Origin: Qipengyuania aurantiaca
GTDB taxonomy: Bacteria > Pseudomonadota > Alphaproteobacteria > Sphingomonadales > Sphingomonadaceae
Assembly: GCF_019711375.1 (NCBI RefSeq)
Contig: NZ_CP081295.1
Coordinates: 2,641,001 to 2,705,000 of the forward strand
Length of the DNA stretch: 64,000 nt
Direction of reading: 5' to 3'
Within the stretch, counting starts at the first letter, position 1; each line of letters opens with the position of its first letter. The notes beneath the pieces were generated by a model that saw nothing but the letters and a program-made list of their open reading frames with translations, made no database searches and was not told the DNA's origin. A program made the position numbers and the translations under genes. Below, piece by piece: positions 54,838 through 63,244 of the stretch.

Positions 54838-55476
54838 ATGATGAAAGCGATCCTTCCCGCCCTCACCCTCCTCGCCGCGCCGCTGGCTGCGCAGGAAGCC
54901 GCGCCGCCCGGCGATCCTCCGGACACCACGCTTGTTGTGATCGAAACGACCATGGGCGACATCACCGTGGCGCTCGAGACCGAGCGCGCACCGGTCACCG
55001 CCGGCAATTTCCTGCGTTATGCCGACGAGGATCGCTTCGACGGCACGGTCTTCTACCGCGCCATGCACCTCGACTGGGGCGAGCCGCCCAATGGCCTGCT
55101 GCAGGGCGGGACGCAGAACGATCCCGAGCGCATTCTTGACGGTATCGCGCACGAGCCGACCAGCGAGACCGGCCTCAGCCACACGGACGGGGCACTCTCC
55201 ATGGCGCGGCTCGATCCGGGCACGGCAACGGGCGATTTCTCGATCATGATCAAGGACCAGTCCGGCCTCGACGCGCATCCCGACAGCTCGGACCCGAACC
55301 TGCAACTCGGCTATGCAGTCTTCGGCTATGTGGTCGACGGCATGGAGGTCGTGCGCGCGATCCACGCCACCCCGCGTGATCCCGAAGCCGGCGAAGGCTG
55401 GATGAAGGGCCAGATGCTGGCCGAGCCTGTGAAGATCGTGGATGTGCGTCGGGTCGAGGACGGAAGCGCCGACTAG
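54838..55476 (+). CDS. Secreted cyclophilin-type peptidyl-prolyl isomerase
   Basis: 212 aa. The signal peptide (MMKAILPALTLLAAPLAAQE) leads to a cyclophilin domain: VVIETTMGDITVALETERAPVTAGNFLRY, then FYRAMH and LLQGGTQNDPERIL. The usual FHRVIxxFMIQGGD is altered to FYRAMH...GLLQGGTQ, so activity may be modified. Location is periplasmic. It follows the ClpP-like gene by 25 bp. Its stop overlaps the convergent lipoprotein's stop by 4 bp. Confidence 0.87.
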   Translation: MMKAILPALTLLAAPLAAQEAAPPGDPPDTTLVVIETTMGDITVALETERAPVTAGNFLRYADEDRFDGTVFYRAMHLDWGEPPNGLLQGGTQNDPERILDGIAHEPTSETGLSHTDGALSMARLDPGTATGDFSIMIKDQSGLDAHPDSSDPNLQLGYAVFGYVVDGMEVVRAIHATPRDPEAGEGWMKGQMLAEPVKIVDVRRVEDGSAD

Positions 55477-56336
55477 CACTCTTCGGCGGTATTCTCCGGC
55501 GGCGGTCCCGGCGGAACGCGCGCGGCGCTCATCCAGAAGGGATCGGACTTGAGGCGGTGCGTGTCGCCATAGGCCTTGCCGAGCGCGGCATAGAGGCGCG
55601 GGTCATAGGCTTCGAGGTCCGGATGGTTGAGGATCTGCCGCCCGTCGACCACCACGAGCCGGTTCGAATTGAACCAGATTTGCGTGCCCTCTGCCCAGTA
55701 TTCCTGGATGGTGGTGGTGGCGTATTCGTTGAGCCAGAGATCGTTCGCCAGCGCGTTCGCATAGGCCGCCTCCACCTCGGCATAGAGCGGCGGGTCGACC
55801 GCTTCGATGGCGAAGAGGATATTGTGCGCCATCTCGTGGACGAAGATCGTCTCGCCCCAATAGCGTGTCGAATAGAGGCCGAGCACGTCCTCCTCCGAAC
55901 CCACCGTTCGCGGCCCGCCGATTCCGCGCGCGCGCTCGTCCCAATACTGCCGGTCGGACTTCGCCCCGATCCGCTCGTCGTAATGCTTGAGCTCGCAGCG
56001 GGTCAGCCGCGGATCCTCCCGCGCAGGCTTGGTCCAATGCGCCTTGTCCGGAAGGTCGAGCAGCGCCTCTTCGTCCGCAATGATGGCGACGCGGTAGTCG
56101 TTGGCGACAAGCCATTCGGCGAATTCGGGGCGATGCGCCAAGAGGCCAGACGCCATGTCCCGCGCCGCGGAAAGCGCTTCATCGGGCACGCGAGTGGACG
56201 AGAGGATCGGCACGCCGCGGGCCGACACGTACTTTGTATAAAATGTCTCGGCAGACAATGCCTCGGGCGGTGGCGAAGGCGCGCTAGCGCAACCGCCGAG
56301 GACCAATGCAAGAAGGGCGAGCCTAACTATTTGCAC
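55473..56336 (-). CDS. Putative zincin lipoprotein (HExxH), unrecognised family
   Basis: 287 aa from a GTG at 56336; a longer start at 56384 is open. The signal VQIVRLALLALVLGGC has a lipobox. Near residue 180, TIFVHEMAHNILF holds HExxH, and downstream residues NEYATTTIQEYWAEGTQIWF could supply the third ligand, in the style of M3/gluzincin-like peptidases. I do not know the family. The start of the gene overlaps the preceding DUF4349-like gene by 14 bp. It is likely a periplasmic metalloprotease, by motif only. Confidence 0.7.
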   Translation of the reverse strand: MQIVRLALLALVLGGCASAPSPPPEALSAETFYTKYVSARGVPILSSTRVPDEALSAARDMASGLLAHRPEFAEWLVANDYRVAIIADEEALLDLPDKAHWTKPAREDPRLTRCELKHYDERIGAKSDRQYWDERARGIGGPRTVGSEEDVLGLYSTRYWGETIFVHEMAHNILFAIEAVDPPLYAEVEAAYANALANDLWLNEYATTTIQEYWAEGTQIWFNSNRLVVVDGRQILNHPDLEAYDPRLYAALGKAYGDTHRLKSDPFWMSAARVPPGPPPENTAEEC

Positions 56337-57171
56337 GGACTTCCATGGACCTCTCCGGTTCGCCTGCAGAGCTGTCATCCGCATACTTGCGGCGCCAGAA
56401 CTTGCGGAAGCGCAAAAAGGCTGTGCCGAGTATCCCGAAGTATACCGCAGTCAGGATCGCGACACCGAATACGGCAGCGAGCGAAAAGAAGAACATCGTC
56501 AGGACTTCGTCGATGGCGTCACTCAACCTGTCGCGTTGGGGGCCGCCGGCCTGCGAATTGTAATTGATCCGCACGGTGACCGCGCCTGGGGTTTCGCCCT
56601 GCTCTGCGAGCGTTTCCGCCACTTCGGTTTCCAACCGTTCAATCTGTGAATCGATTGATCGCAATTGCCGGCGCGCAGCGGCGCGCATGGCCGCGTCCTC
56701 GCCGTCGATAATCGCTTCTAGCGACTCTCGCTGGAGCGTGAGGAGACGTCTCTCGACCGCCTGCTCTTCCGGGCTTTGCCGCGGCTGCCCCCTTCGGGAC
56801 TGATCGTTCAGGTTTACCGAAATTCCGTCGTCAAATTCGACATCGGTCAATTGCTGGACAAACGCATCCACCCTGTCTGGCGCGACGGCCATGATGAGAT
56901 GTCCGCTGTTACGATCGTACTCGTTGATCGAGAAGCCGAGAACCTGACAATCGGGAAGTCCGATCTCGTCGCACTGCTGTTTGTGCTTCTTCAAGTAAGC
57001 GGCGACCCGCTGCTCGGCGGAAGCTCGGTCGAAGCTGAACAAGACGAATTTGTCGCCGCTCGGCAGCGGAGTTACCGGTTCCGCTGACCGACTTATGGGG
57101 ATCGTCTCCGACGCCGCAGGGGTAGCCGCCATAAGACCAGCGATGAAAACGCCGAGTGCTGTGACACGCAA
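56323..57171 (-). CDS. DUF4349-like periplasmic coiled-coil membrane protein
   Basis: 282 aa from a TTG start (LRVTALGVFIAGLMAATPAAS gives the signal peptide); no ATG lies in the right place. The middle holds a coiled coil (about 135-205, EEQAVERRLLTLQRESLEAIIDGE) and a single membrane helix near 230-255 (VLTMFFFSLAAVFGVAILTAVYFG). This order matches DUF4349 proteins; the match is by eye. Two cysteines, QQCDEIGLPDCQ, could form a disulfide. It overlaps the zincin lipoprotein gene, so they may work together. Confidence 0.65.
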   Translation of the reverse strand: MRVTALGVFIAGLMAATPAASETIPISRSAEPVTPLPSGDKFVLFSFDRASAEQRVAAYLKKHKQQCDEIGLPDCQVLGFSINEYDRNSGHLIMAVAPDRVDAFVQQLTDVEFDDGISVNLNDQSRRGQPRQSPEEQAVERRLLTLQRESLEAIIDGEDAAMRAAARRQLRSIDSQIERLETEVAETLAEQGETPGAVTVRINYNSQAGGPQRDRLSDAIDEVLTMFFFSLAAVFGVAILTAVYFGILGTAFLRFRKFWRRKYADDSSAGEPERSMEVRANS

Positions 57172-57236
57172 AGGAGTTTCTCCTCCAAAAATCAGATGGC
57201 TTGAATGGAGGATATAGTATCACATAGCAAGATGCA

Positions 57237-57269
57237 AAAAGAGAACTTCCGCCCCCCAAGAGGCGAAAG
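57237..57269 (-). terminator. Terminator after sdhA
   Basis: On the minus strand after the sdhA stop (57295), CTTTCGCC (57269 to 57262) pairs with GGCGGAAG (57253 to 57246) with one mismatch, followed by TTCTCTTTTT (57245 to 57236 region). It ends the sdhCDA transcript, which explains why sdhB is not read through from it. Confidence 0.75.
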
Positions 57270-57294
57270 CTCCCTATATTGCCAATCCGGAAGA

Positions 57295-59136
57295 TCAGTA
57301 GACCCGCTTCTTCGGCTCGATATACTTCACATCGTCCGTCAGCGTGTATTCGTGCACCGGGCGATAGTCGATCTTCACGCCGCCGCCCTGGCCGCCCCAG
57401 CCATCGAACCATGCGATGGTGTGCTTCATCCAGTTGGCGTCGTCACGCTCGGGGAAGTCTTCGTGCGCGTGGGCGCCGCGGCTTTCCTTGCGGTTTTCGG
57501 CCGATGCCATGGTGACGTTGGCCTGCGCCATGAGATTGTCGAGTTCGAGCGTCTCGATGAGGTCGCTGTTCCAGATCAGCGAGCGGTCGAAGACCTTGAT
57601 GTCTTCCATCCGCTTGTTGACGGTCTTGAGGACCTCGACACCTTCGGCCAGCAGCTTGCTGTCGCGGAAGACGGCGGCGTGCTTCTGCATGCCCTTCTGC
57701 ATTTCCGCGCGCACCTCTGCCGTGGGCGAAGCGCCGTCGGCATGGCGGAAGTGGTCGAGACGACCGAGGGCCATGTCGGCGCTGTCCTTGGGCAGTTCGG
57801 CGTGGCTCGCGCCGGGCTTCACGATTTCCTTCAGGCGATGGCCGGTCGCGCGGCCGAAGACCACGAGGTCGATCAGCGAGTTCGAGCCGAGACGGTTCGC
57901 GCCGTGGACCGACACGCAGGCCGCCTCGCCGACCGCGAACAGGCCGGGGACGATCTTTTCCGAATCCTTCGGATCGCCCGCCATGACTTCGCCGTGGAAG
58001 TTACAGGGGATGCCGCCCATGTTGTAATGCACCGTCGGCGTGACCGGCAGCGGCTGCTTTGTGAGGTCCACACCGGCGAAGATCTTGCCGCTTTCGGTGA
58101 TCCCCGGCAGACGCTCGCCCAGCACCTTGGGATCGATGTGGTCGAGGTGGAGGAAGATGTGGTCGCCATCGGGGCCGACACCGCGGCCTTCGCGCATTTC
58201 CAGCGCCATCGAACGCGACACGACGTCGCGCGAGGCGAGGTCCTTGGCGGAAGGCGCATAGCGTTCCATGAACCGCTCGCCCTCGGAGTTGGTGAGATAC
58301 CCACCTTCGCCGCGCGCGCCTTCGGTGATGAGCACGCCCGCACCGTAGATCCCGGTCGGGTGGAACTGGACGAACTCCATGTCCTGCAGCGGCAGGCCCG
58401 CGCGCAGCACCATGCCACCACCGTCGCCGGTGCAGGTGTGGGCGCTGGTCGCGGTGAAGTAACAGCGGCCATAACCGCCCGTCGCCAGCACCACGGCCTG
58501 GCTGCGGAAGCGGTGGATGGTCCCGTCGTCGAGGCACATGGCGATGACGCCGCGGCATACCTTGCCGTCAGGGCCGTCTTCCATGATCAGGTCGAGCGCG
58601 AAATATTCGATGAAGAAGTCCGCGTCATACTTCAGGCTCTGCTGGTAGAGCGCGTGGAGCATGGCGTGGCCGGTGCGGTCGGCCGCGGCGCAGGTGCGCT
58701 GCACCGGCGGGCCTTCGCCCATGTTCTGCATGTGGCCGCCGAACGGACGCTGGTAAATCGTGCCGTCGTCGTTGCGGCTGAAGGGCACACCGGCGTGCTC
58801 CAGCTCGTAAACCGCCTGCGGGGCTTCACGGACCATGTATTCGATCGCGTCCTGGTCGCCGAGCCAGTCGGAGCCCTTCACCGTATCGTACATGTGCCAC
58901 GACCAATGGTCGGGCGTGTTGTTGCCGAGGCTGGCGGCGATGCCGCCCTGCGCTGCAACGGTGTGCGAACGGGTCGGGAAGACCTTGGTGATGCAGGCCG
59001 TCTTGAGGCCCGCTTCGGCGCTGCCCATGGTGGCGCGCAGGCCCGAGCCGCCGGCGCCTACGACGACGGTGTCATAGGTGTGGTCGATGATCGGGTAGCT
59101 ACGACCGCCGATTTCGAAAGTGTCGGTGCGGGCCAT
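57295..59136 (-). CDS. sdhA: Succinate dehydrogenase flavoprotein subunit
   Basis: 613 aa. It oxidises succinate with covalent FAD. FAD-binding [21 protein letters not shown] lies near residue 22, the flavinylated histidine in [17 protein letters not shown] (near 57), and the catalytic HPTGIYGAG and [16 protein letters not shown] motifs later. Length is normal. The ATG at 59136 overlaps the sdhD stop in an ATGA. It is last of sdhC-sdhD-sdhA. sdhB, which normally follows, lies at 882 on the other strand. Confidence 0.97.
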   Translation of the reverse strand: MARTDTFEIGGRSYPIIDHTYDTVVVGAGGSGLRATMGSAEAGLKTACITKVFPTRSHTVAAQGGIAASLGNNTPDHWSWHMYDTVKGSDWLGDQDAIEYMVREAPQAVYELEHAGVPFSRNDDGTIYQRPFGGHMQNMGEGPPVQRTCAAADRTGHAMLHALYQQSLKYDADFFIEYFALDLIMEDGPDGKVCRGVIAMCLDDGTIHRFRSQAVVLATGGYGRCYFTATSAHTCTGDGGGMVLRAGLPLQDMEFVQFHPTGIYGAGVLITEGARGEGGYLTNSEGERFMERYAPSAKDLASRDVVSRSMALEMREGRGVGPDGDHIFLHLDHIDPKVLGERLPGITESGKIFAGVDLTKQPLPVTPTVHYNMGGIPCNFHGEVMAGDPKDSEKIVPGLFAVGEAACVSVHGANRLGSNSLIDLVVFGRATGHRLKEIVKPGASHAELPKDSADMALGRLDHFRHADGASPTAEVRAEMQKGMQKHAAVFRDSKLLAEGVEVLKTVNKRMEDIKVFDRSLIWNSDLIETLELDNLMAQANVTMASAENRKESRGAHAHEDFPERDDANWMKHTIAWFDGWGGQGGGVKIDYRPVHEYTLTDDVKYIEPKKRVY

Positions 59137-59522
59137 CAGGCGGCTCCTCCGAGGGCGATGCGGGCGATCGACACGAGGCCGAAGGCTGCGCCGCCGATTG
59201 TTGCAAGGTTGAGAAGGACGAGCGTGGCAAACTTGGTGCCCGCTTCGTGGACATAGTCTTCGACCAGCACCTGCAGGCCGAGGCGCGCGTGCCAGAACAC
59301 GCTGACGATCAGCAGCGCCAGCGCGGTGGCGGGCAGCGTCTGCGAAGCCCATTTGGTCATGCTGGCGTAGTCATAGGCCGGGAGCAGCGCGAGGCTGGTC
59401 ACGAGGAAAAGCATCAGCACCAGATTGCCGATGGCGGTGAAGCGCTGCACCAGCCAGTGATGCGCGCCCTCATGCGCCGAGCCGAGCCCGCGCACGCGTT
59501 TGATAGGAGTGTCGTGTGCCAT
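59136..59522 (-). CDS. sdhD: Succinate dehydrogenase membrane anchor subunit
   Basis: 128 aa, three membrane helices (about 30-50, 60-80, 100-120). The segment [21 protein letters not shown] is the usual start of the alphaproteobacterial SdhD, and [16 protein letters not shown] holds a heme/quinone-side histidine. It anchors SdhAB to the inner membrane. The start is ATG at 59522; a longer open frame upstream is out of family. It follows sdhC by 14 bp. Confidence 0.92.
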   Translation of the reverse strand: MAHDTPIKRVRGLGSAHEGAHHWLVQRFTAIGNLVLMLFLVTSLALLPAYDYASMTKWASQTLPATALALLIVSVFWHARLGLQVLVEDYVHEAGTKFATLVLLNLATIGGAAFGLVSIARIALGGAA

Positions 59523-59536
59523 GTGGTGCGAGACCC

Positions 59537-59917
59537 TTAGCGAAGCAGGACGACCGCCCAGAAGGCGATCGTGAGGAAAATGGCGAGGATGGGCGATGCG
59601 ATCGACCACATCTTGTTCGTGTCGAGTTCGTAGCCTGCGCCGATATCGAGCACGAAGTGGCGAAGGCCGCTCATCATGTGGGTGAAGAACGCCCAGCTGA
59701 GGCCGACCAGCACGATCATGCCGATGGGCGAACCCATGACCTCGGCGAAGGTCGCATAGGACGCTTCGCCCCCAGCCATCGCACCCAGCCACCAGAGCAG
59801 CACGGCGAGACCGACGATGGCCAGCCCGTCGCCGGTGACACGGTGAAGGATCGAGACCAGCATGTGCGGGCCCCATTTCCAGATCTGCAAATGCGGTGAA
59901 AGCGGGCGGTTTGCCAT
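59537..59917 (-). CDS. sdhC: Succinate dehydrogenase cytochrome b556 subunit
   Basis: 126 aa, three membrane helices. It begins RPLSPHLQIWKWGPHMLVSILHRVTGDGL, with the heme-binding and quinone-site residues S27, R31 and H84-like (SGLRHFVLDIGAGYE). It forms the heme b anchor with SdhD. The ATG at 59917 begins the family. It is the first gene of sdhCDA; the 112-bp gap upstream leads to the divergent SDR gene and may hold the promoter, with no obvious consensus seen. Confidence 0.93.
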   Translation of the reverse strand: MANRPLSPHLQIWKWGPHMLVSILHRVTGDGLAIVGLAVLLWWLGAMAGGEASYATFAEVMGSPIGMIVLVGLSWAFFTHMMSGLRHFVLDIGAGYELDTNKMWSIASPILAIFLTIAFWAVVLLR

Positions 59918-60029
59918 GGATACGCGTGTCCGTTGCGATGAATTTCGTCGCGCCTCCTTAGCGAAGCTGTCGCCTCGTGCAAGGCGCGCGGCCTCGACAT
60001 TTGTCGCAAAGTTTCGAATAGCGTGATGC

Positions 60030-60740
60030 ATGACATGCATTCTCCTCACCGGCTCGTCGCGCGGAATTGGCGCTGCGGCCAAGACGGCGCTCGAAGCGCG
60101 CGGGGCCAAGGTCGTCGGGCAGGCGACCTCCAGCGACAGCACCGACACGGTCCCGGCCGACTTTTACGAACCCAATGCGCCGCAGGAATTGTGGGAGGCG
60201 GCGCTTGCCCGCGCGGGCGGCAAAATCGACGTGCTGGTGAACAACGCCGGCCTGTTCGACCCAAATCCGATCGAGCGGTCGGACATCGAATGGCTCGACG
60301 CGTGGGAGGACACCATGCGGATCAACCTCACCGCCGCGGCGCAGCTCAGCCGGTTCGCGGTCAGGCACTGGCAGGAACGCGGGTGCGAGGGCCGCATCGT
60401 CCATGTCGCCAGCCGCGCCGGCCACCGCGGCGATTCGCCCGCACACTGGCACTATGCGGCCAGCAAGGGCGGCATGCTGGCGATGCACAAGAGCATCGCG
60501 CGCGCCTATGCAGCCGAGAAGATCTACAGCTTCGCCATCACCCCCGGCTTCACCGACACGGCGATGGCGGGGGATTATCTCGACAGCCGCGGCGGGCCGG
60601 GCCTGCTCGCCGACATCCCACTGGGCCGCGTAGCGGAGCCGGAGGAAATCGCCAGGCTGGTCGAATTCTGTGCACTCGACGCGCCGCCCAGCATGACGGG
60701 AGCGACCCTTGATGCGAATGGGGCGAGCTATGTCCGTTAA
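60030..60740 (+). CDS. SDR-family oxidoreductase
   Basis: 236 aa. TGSSRGIG near residue 7 is the cofactor loop, NNAG near 72, and the active site has HVASRAGHRGDSPAHWHYAASKGG with Ser, Tyr and Lys. Residues ILLTGSSRGIGAAAK look like NADPH-type. Function in the operon is unknown. Its end overlaps the B3 beta-lactamase start by 11 bp, so the two are coupled. Confidence 0.87.
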   Translation: MTCILLTGSSRGIGAAAKTALEARGAKVVGQATSSDSTDTVPADFYEPNAPQELWEAALARAGGKIDVLVNNAGLFDPNPIERSDIEWLDAWEDTMRINLTAAAQLSRFAVRHWQERGCEGRIVHVASRAGHRGDSPAHWHYAASKGGMLAMHKSIARAYAAEKIYSFAITPGFTDTAMAGDYLDSRGGPGLLADIPLGRVAEPEEIARLVEFCALDAPPSMTGATLDANGASYVR

Positions 60741-61668
60741 AACACTCCTCGTCGCCGCGCTCTCGCTGGCTGCGACAGCCTGCGCCAACACGGCCGCGCA
60801 GCCTGCTTCCGATCCCGTCGTCGCGCCCCCTGCATCCGAGACGGCGCCGACCCCGCGAGAGCGTGTCGCCGCTTTTCTCGAGACGTGCGAAGAATGGGAC
60901 GAGTGGGACAAGCCTGCCCCGCCCTTCCAGATCCTCGGCAACACCTGGTATGTCGGCACCTGCGGCATTTCCGCCATCCTGGTGACGAGTCCGGAAGGCC
61001 ATGCCCTAATCGACAGCGGAACCGAAAGAGGCGCGGAGATCGTGCTCGCGAATATCGAGGCCGCGGGCTTCGCTCCGAGGGACGTGCGCTATCTCCTGCC
61101 CAGCCACGAGCATTTCGACCACGTCGGCGGTTTCGCAAAAATCCGGGAAGCGACGGGTGCGGATGTCGTTGCATCAAGCATCGCAGCGCAGGTCTTTCGC
61201 AGCGGAATTGCAAGCCAAGACGACCCGCAGGCTGCTATGCTTGATCCCATAGCCCCCGTCGAAGTCGCCCGCGTGGTCGGCAACGGCGAGGTCCTGCAGC
61301 TCGGCGACATGGAATTCACCGCCCATGCCACGCCGGGTCACACACCCGGCGCGCTCAGTTGGACCTGGACCGCTTGCAGCAATCCGGGCGAGCCGCCGAT
61401 TTGCCGCCGCATCGCCTATGTCGACAGCCTCTCTCCCATTGCGGCGGACGGCTACCGGTTCAGCGATCATCCGGCTTATGTCGGCGCGTTCCGTACGAGC
61501 ATCGACCGCGTGCGCGCCCTGCCCTGCGACGAACTCTACACGCCCCACCCTTCGGCCAGCGGGATGATAGGGAACATGCGCACGGGGAAAATCGCGTCCT
61601 GCACCGATTACGCGGCTGCCCTGACCCGCAAGCTCGATGAGCGCCTTGCGAAAGAAGCTGCGCAATGA
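60730..61668 (+). CDS. Subclass B3 metallo-beta-lactamase
   Basis: 312 aa with a signal peptide ending in a possible lipobox (LAATAC, C18). The zinc ligands of B3 are complete: H126, H128, D130, H131 (in SHEHFDH), H204 (TPGHTPGA) and H273 (YTPHPS), the last being the B3-specific position. So it should hydrolyse beta-lactams, perhaps including carbapenems; this is family knowledge. Chromosomal B3 enzymes are known from Erythrobacter species. The ATG at 60730 is preferred over a TTG seven codons upstream. It is second of four coupled genes. Confidence 0.92.
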   Translation: MSVKTLLVAALSLAATACANTAAQPASDPVVAPPASETAPTPRERVAAFLETCEEWDEWDKPAPPFQILGNTWYVGTCGISAILVTSPEGHALIDSGTERGAEIVLANIEAAGFAPRDVRYLLPSHEHFDHVGGFAKIREATGADVVASSIAAQVFRSGIASQDDPQAAMLDPIAPVEVARVVGNGEVLQLGDMEFTAHATPGHTPGALSWTWTACSNPGEPPICRRIAYVDSLSPIAADGYRFSDHPAYVGAFRTSIDRVRALPCDELYTPHPSASGMIGNMRTGKIASCTDYAAALTRKLDERLAKEAAQ

Positions 61669-62567
61669 GCGCGTGGAAACTTTCCGGCGAAGCCGACAAG
61701 AAGACCGTGCAGGCCGCCCTGCTCGCGCATGACGAGGCTTGGGATTTTCCCGAGGAGCTGGTCGTCTCAGGCCGCGAGATTGCGGAAGACAAGCCCGACG
61801 ACTGGATCCTCGAAGTCTGGCTCGACCACAAGCCGACCGCGGCTGACAGGAGAGCCGTCGCGGGGTTGTTTGCCGATGGCGCGCCCGATCTCTCGGCGGA
61901 GAAACTGCCCGAACAGGACTGGGTGACGCTCAGCCAGCAGGGTGTCGAACCGATCCGCGCGGGCTGCTTCCATGTCCGCACGCCCGACTATCCGGCCGAC
62001 GACACGCTGGTCGATTTCATCATCCCCGCCAGCCAGGCCTTCGGGACCGGTCAGCACGAGACCACCGCCGCCTGCCTCGCCATGCTCGATCTGATGAAGC
62101 GCGAGGGGCTGGTGGTGAAGAACCACGCCGACATTGGCACGGGCACGGGCCTGCTCGCCTTTGCCGCCATGCACCTGTGGCCGCACGCCAAGGCGATCGC
62201 TTCGGATATCGACTATGTCTGTGCCGGCGTGGTCGCGGATAATTGCGCCGCCAACGCGGTGGCCATGGGGTCAGGCCCCGGCGAGCTCACCATGGTCATC
62301 GCGCCGGGCACGGACGATCCACTGATAGAAGCCCGCGCGCCCTACGACCTGCTGATCGCCAATATCCTCGCCGGGCCACTGGTGGAGCTTGCCCCCGACT
62401 TCGCCGCAGTCGTGACGCCGGGCGGCAGCCTGCTCCTGGCCGGCTTGCTTCAGACGCAGGAGGCCGAGGTGCGCGCGGCCTACCGCAGGCAGGGCTTTCG
62501 CCTCGCCCGGCGCGTCACCAATGGCGACTGGTCGATCCTCTGGCTGCGCAAGAGCCGCGTGCGGTGA
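61665..62567 (+). CDS. prmA: Ribosomal protein L11 methyltransferase
   Basis: 300 aa. An N-terminal substrate-recognition domain is followed by a methyltransferase with motif I ADIGTGTGLLAFAAMHLW and GQHETTAACLAML, and NILAGPLVELAPDF, the PrmA signature. It trimethylates L11. Start ATGA overlap with the beta-lactamase stop; the stop overlaps the next start as GTGA. A ribosomal-protein modifier co-transcribed with a lactamase is an odd pairing. Confidence 0.94.
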   Translation: MSAWKLSGEADKKTVQAALLAHDEAWDFPEELVVSGREIAEDKPDDWILEVWLDHKPTAADRRAVAGLFADGAPDLSAEKLPEQDWVTLSQQGVEPIRAGCFHVRTPDYPADDTLVDFIIPASQAFGTGQHETTAACLAMLDLMKREGLVVKNHADIGTGTGLLAFAAMHLWPHAKAIASDIDYVCAGVVADNCAANAVAMGSGPGELTMVIAPGTDDPLIEARAPYDLLIANILAGPLVELAPDFAAVVTPGGSLLLAGLLQTQEAEVRAAYRRQGFRLARRVTNGDWSILWLRKSRVR

Positions 62568-63244
62568 CACGCAAGCGAGCGGTTCGCATTGCGGCGTGGG
62601 CTTTCGGCGTGCCCATCCTCGCCATGCTGCTGTTCCTTTTGTCCGCATGGATAGGCAGCTCGATCCCGCGCAATTCCGACTGGAGCGAGCCGGAAATCGG
62701 CATCGAGATCATGGTCGGCGACAACGGCATCCACACCGAAATCGTCATGCCGCTGGTCAGCAATGTGAAGGACTGGCGCGAGACCTTCCCGGCAAGCGAC
62801 CTTCCCAAGCCCTACCGCCCATACACCCATGTCGCGGTAAGCTGGGGCGAACGCGAAGTGTTTCTCAACACACCGACCTGGGCGGATCTTAGCATCCCCA
62901 CCGCTGTCAACGCAGCGACGGGCGGCGACGGTCTGGTCCACGCGGCGCATTACGTCCGCCCTGCCCCCAGCACAACCAACCGCCCCCTCCGCCTGACCGA
63001 GGGGCAGTACAGGCGGCTGGTGGAAGCGATCGAAGCGCAGGTGCCCTCGCCCGGCAACCGCGAAGTCTATCCGGGCTATGCGAGCTACGACGTGTTTTAC
63101 GACGCGCCCGGCACCTATCACCTCGGCAACACCTGCAACCAGTGGACGGGCGACACGCTGGCCCATGCCGGTGTGAAGATAGGACACTGGACGCCGCTGC
63201 CCGGCGGCGTGATGAAGTGGATATCCGATCCGGAGGCGAATTAG
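62564..63244 (+). CDS. DUF2459 (TIGR02117-family) membrane-anchored protein
   Basis: 226 aa. It starts with GTG, overlapping the prmA stop. An N-terminal hydrophobic helix (AAWAFGVPILAMLLFLLSAWIG, residues 8-29) anchors or exports it. The motif VGDNGIHTEIVMPL is the DUF2459 hallmark, and the later GNTCNQWTGDTLAHAGVKIG includes a cysteine-asparagine pair that may be catalytic, as in NlpC-like folds. Function is unknown. Its TAG overlaps the convergent class A-like gene. Confidence 0.85.
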   Translation: MTRKRAVRIAAWAFGVPILAMLLFLLSAWIGSSIPRNSDWSEPEIGIEIMVGDNGIHTEIVMPLVSNVKDWRETFPASDLPKPYRPYTHVAVSWGEREVFLNTPTWADLSIPTAVNAATGGDGLVHAAHYVRPAPSTTNRPLRLTEGQYRRLVEAIEAQVPSPGNREVYPGYASYDVFYDAPGTYHLGNTCNQWTGDTLAHAGVKIGHWTPLPGGVMKWISDPEAN

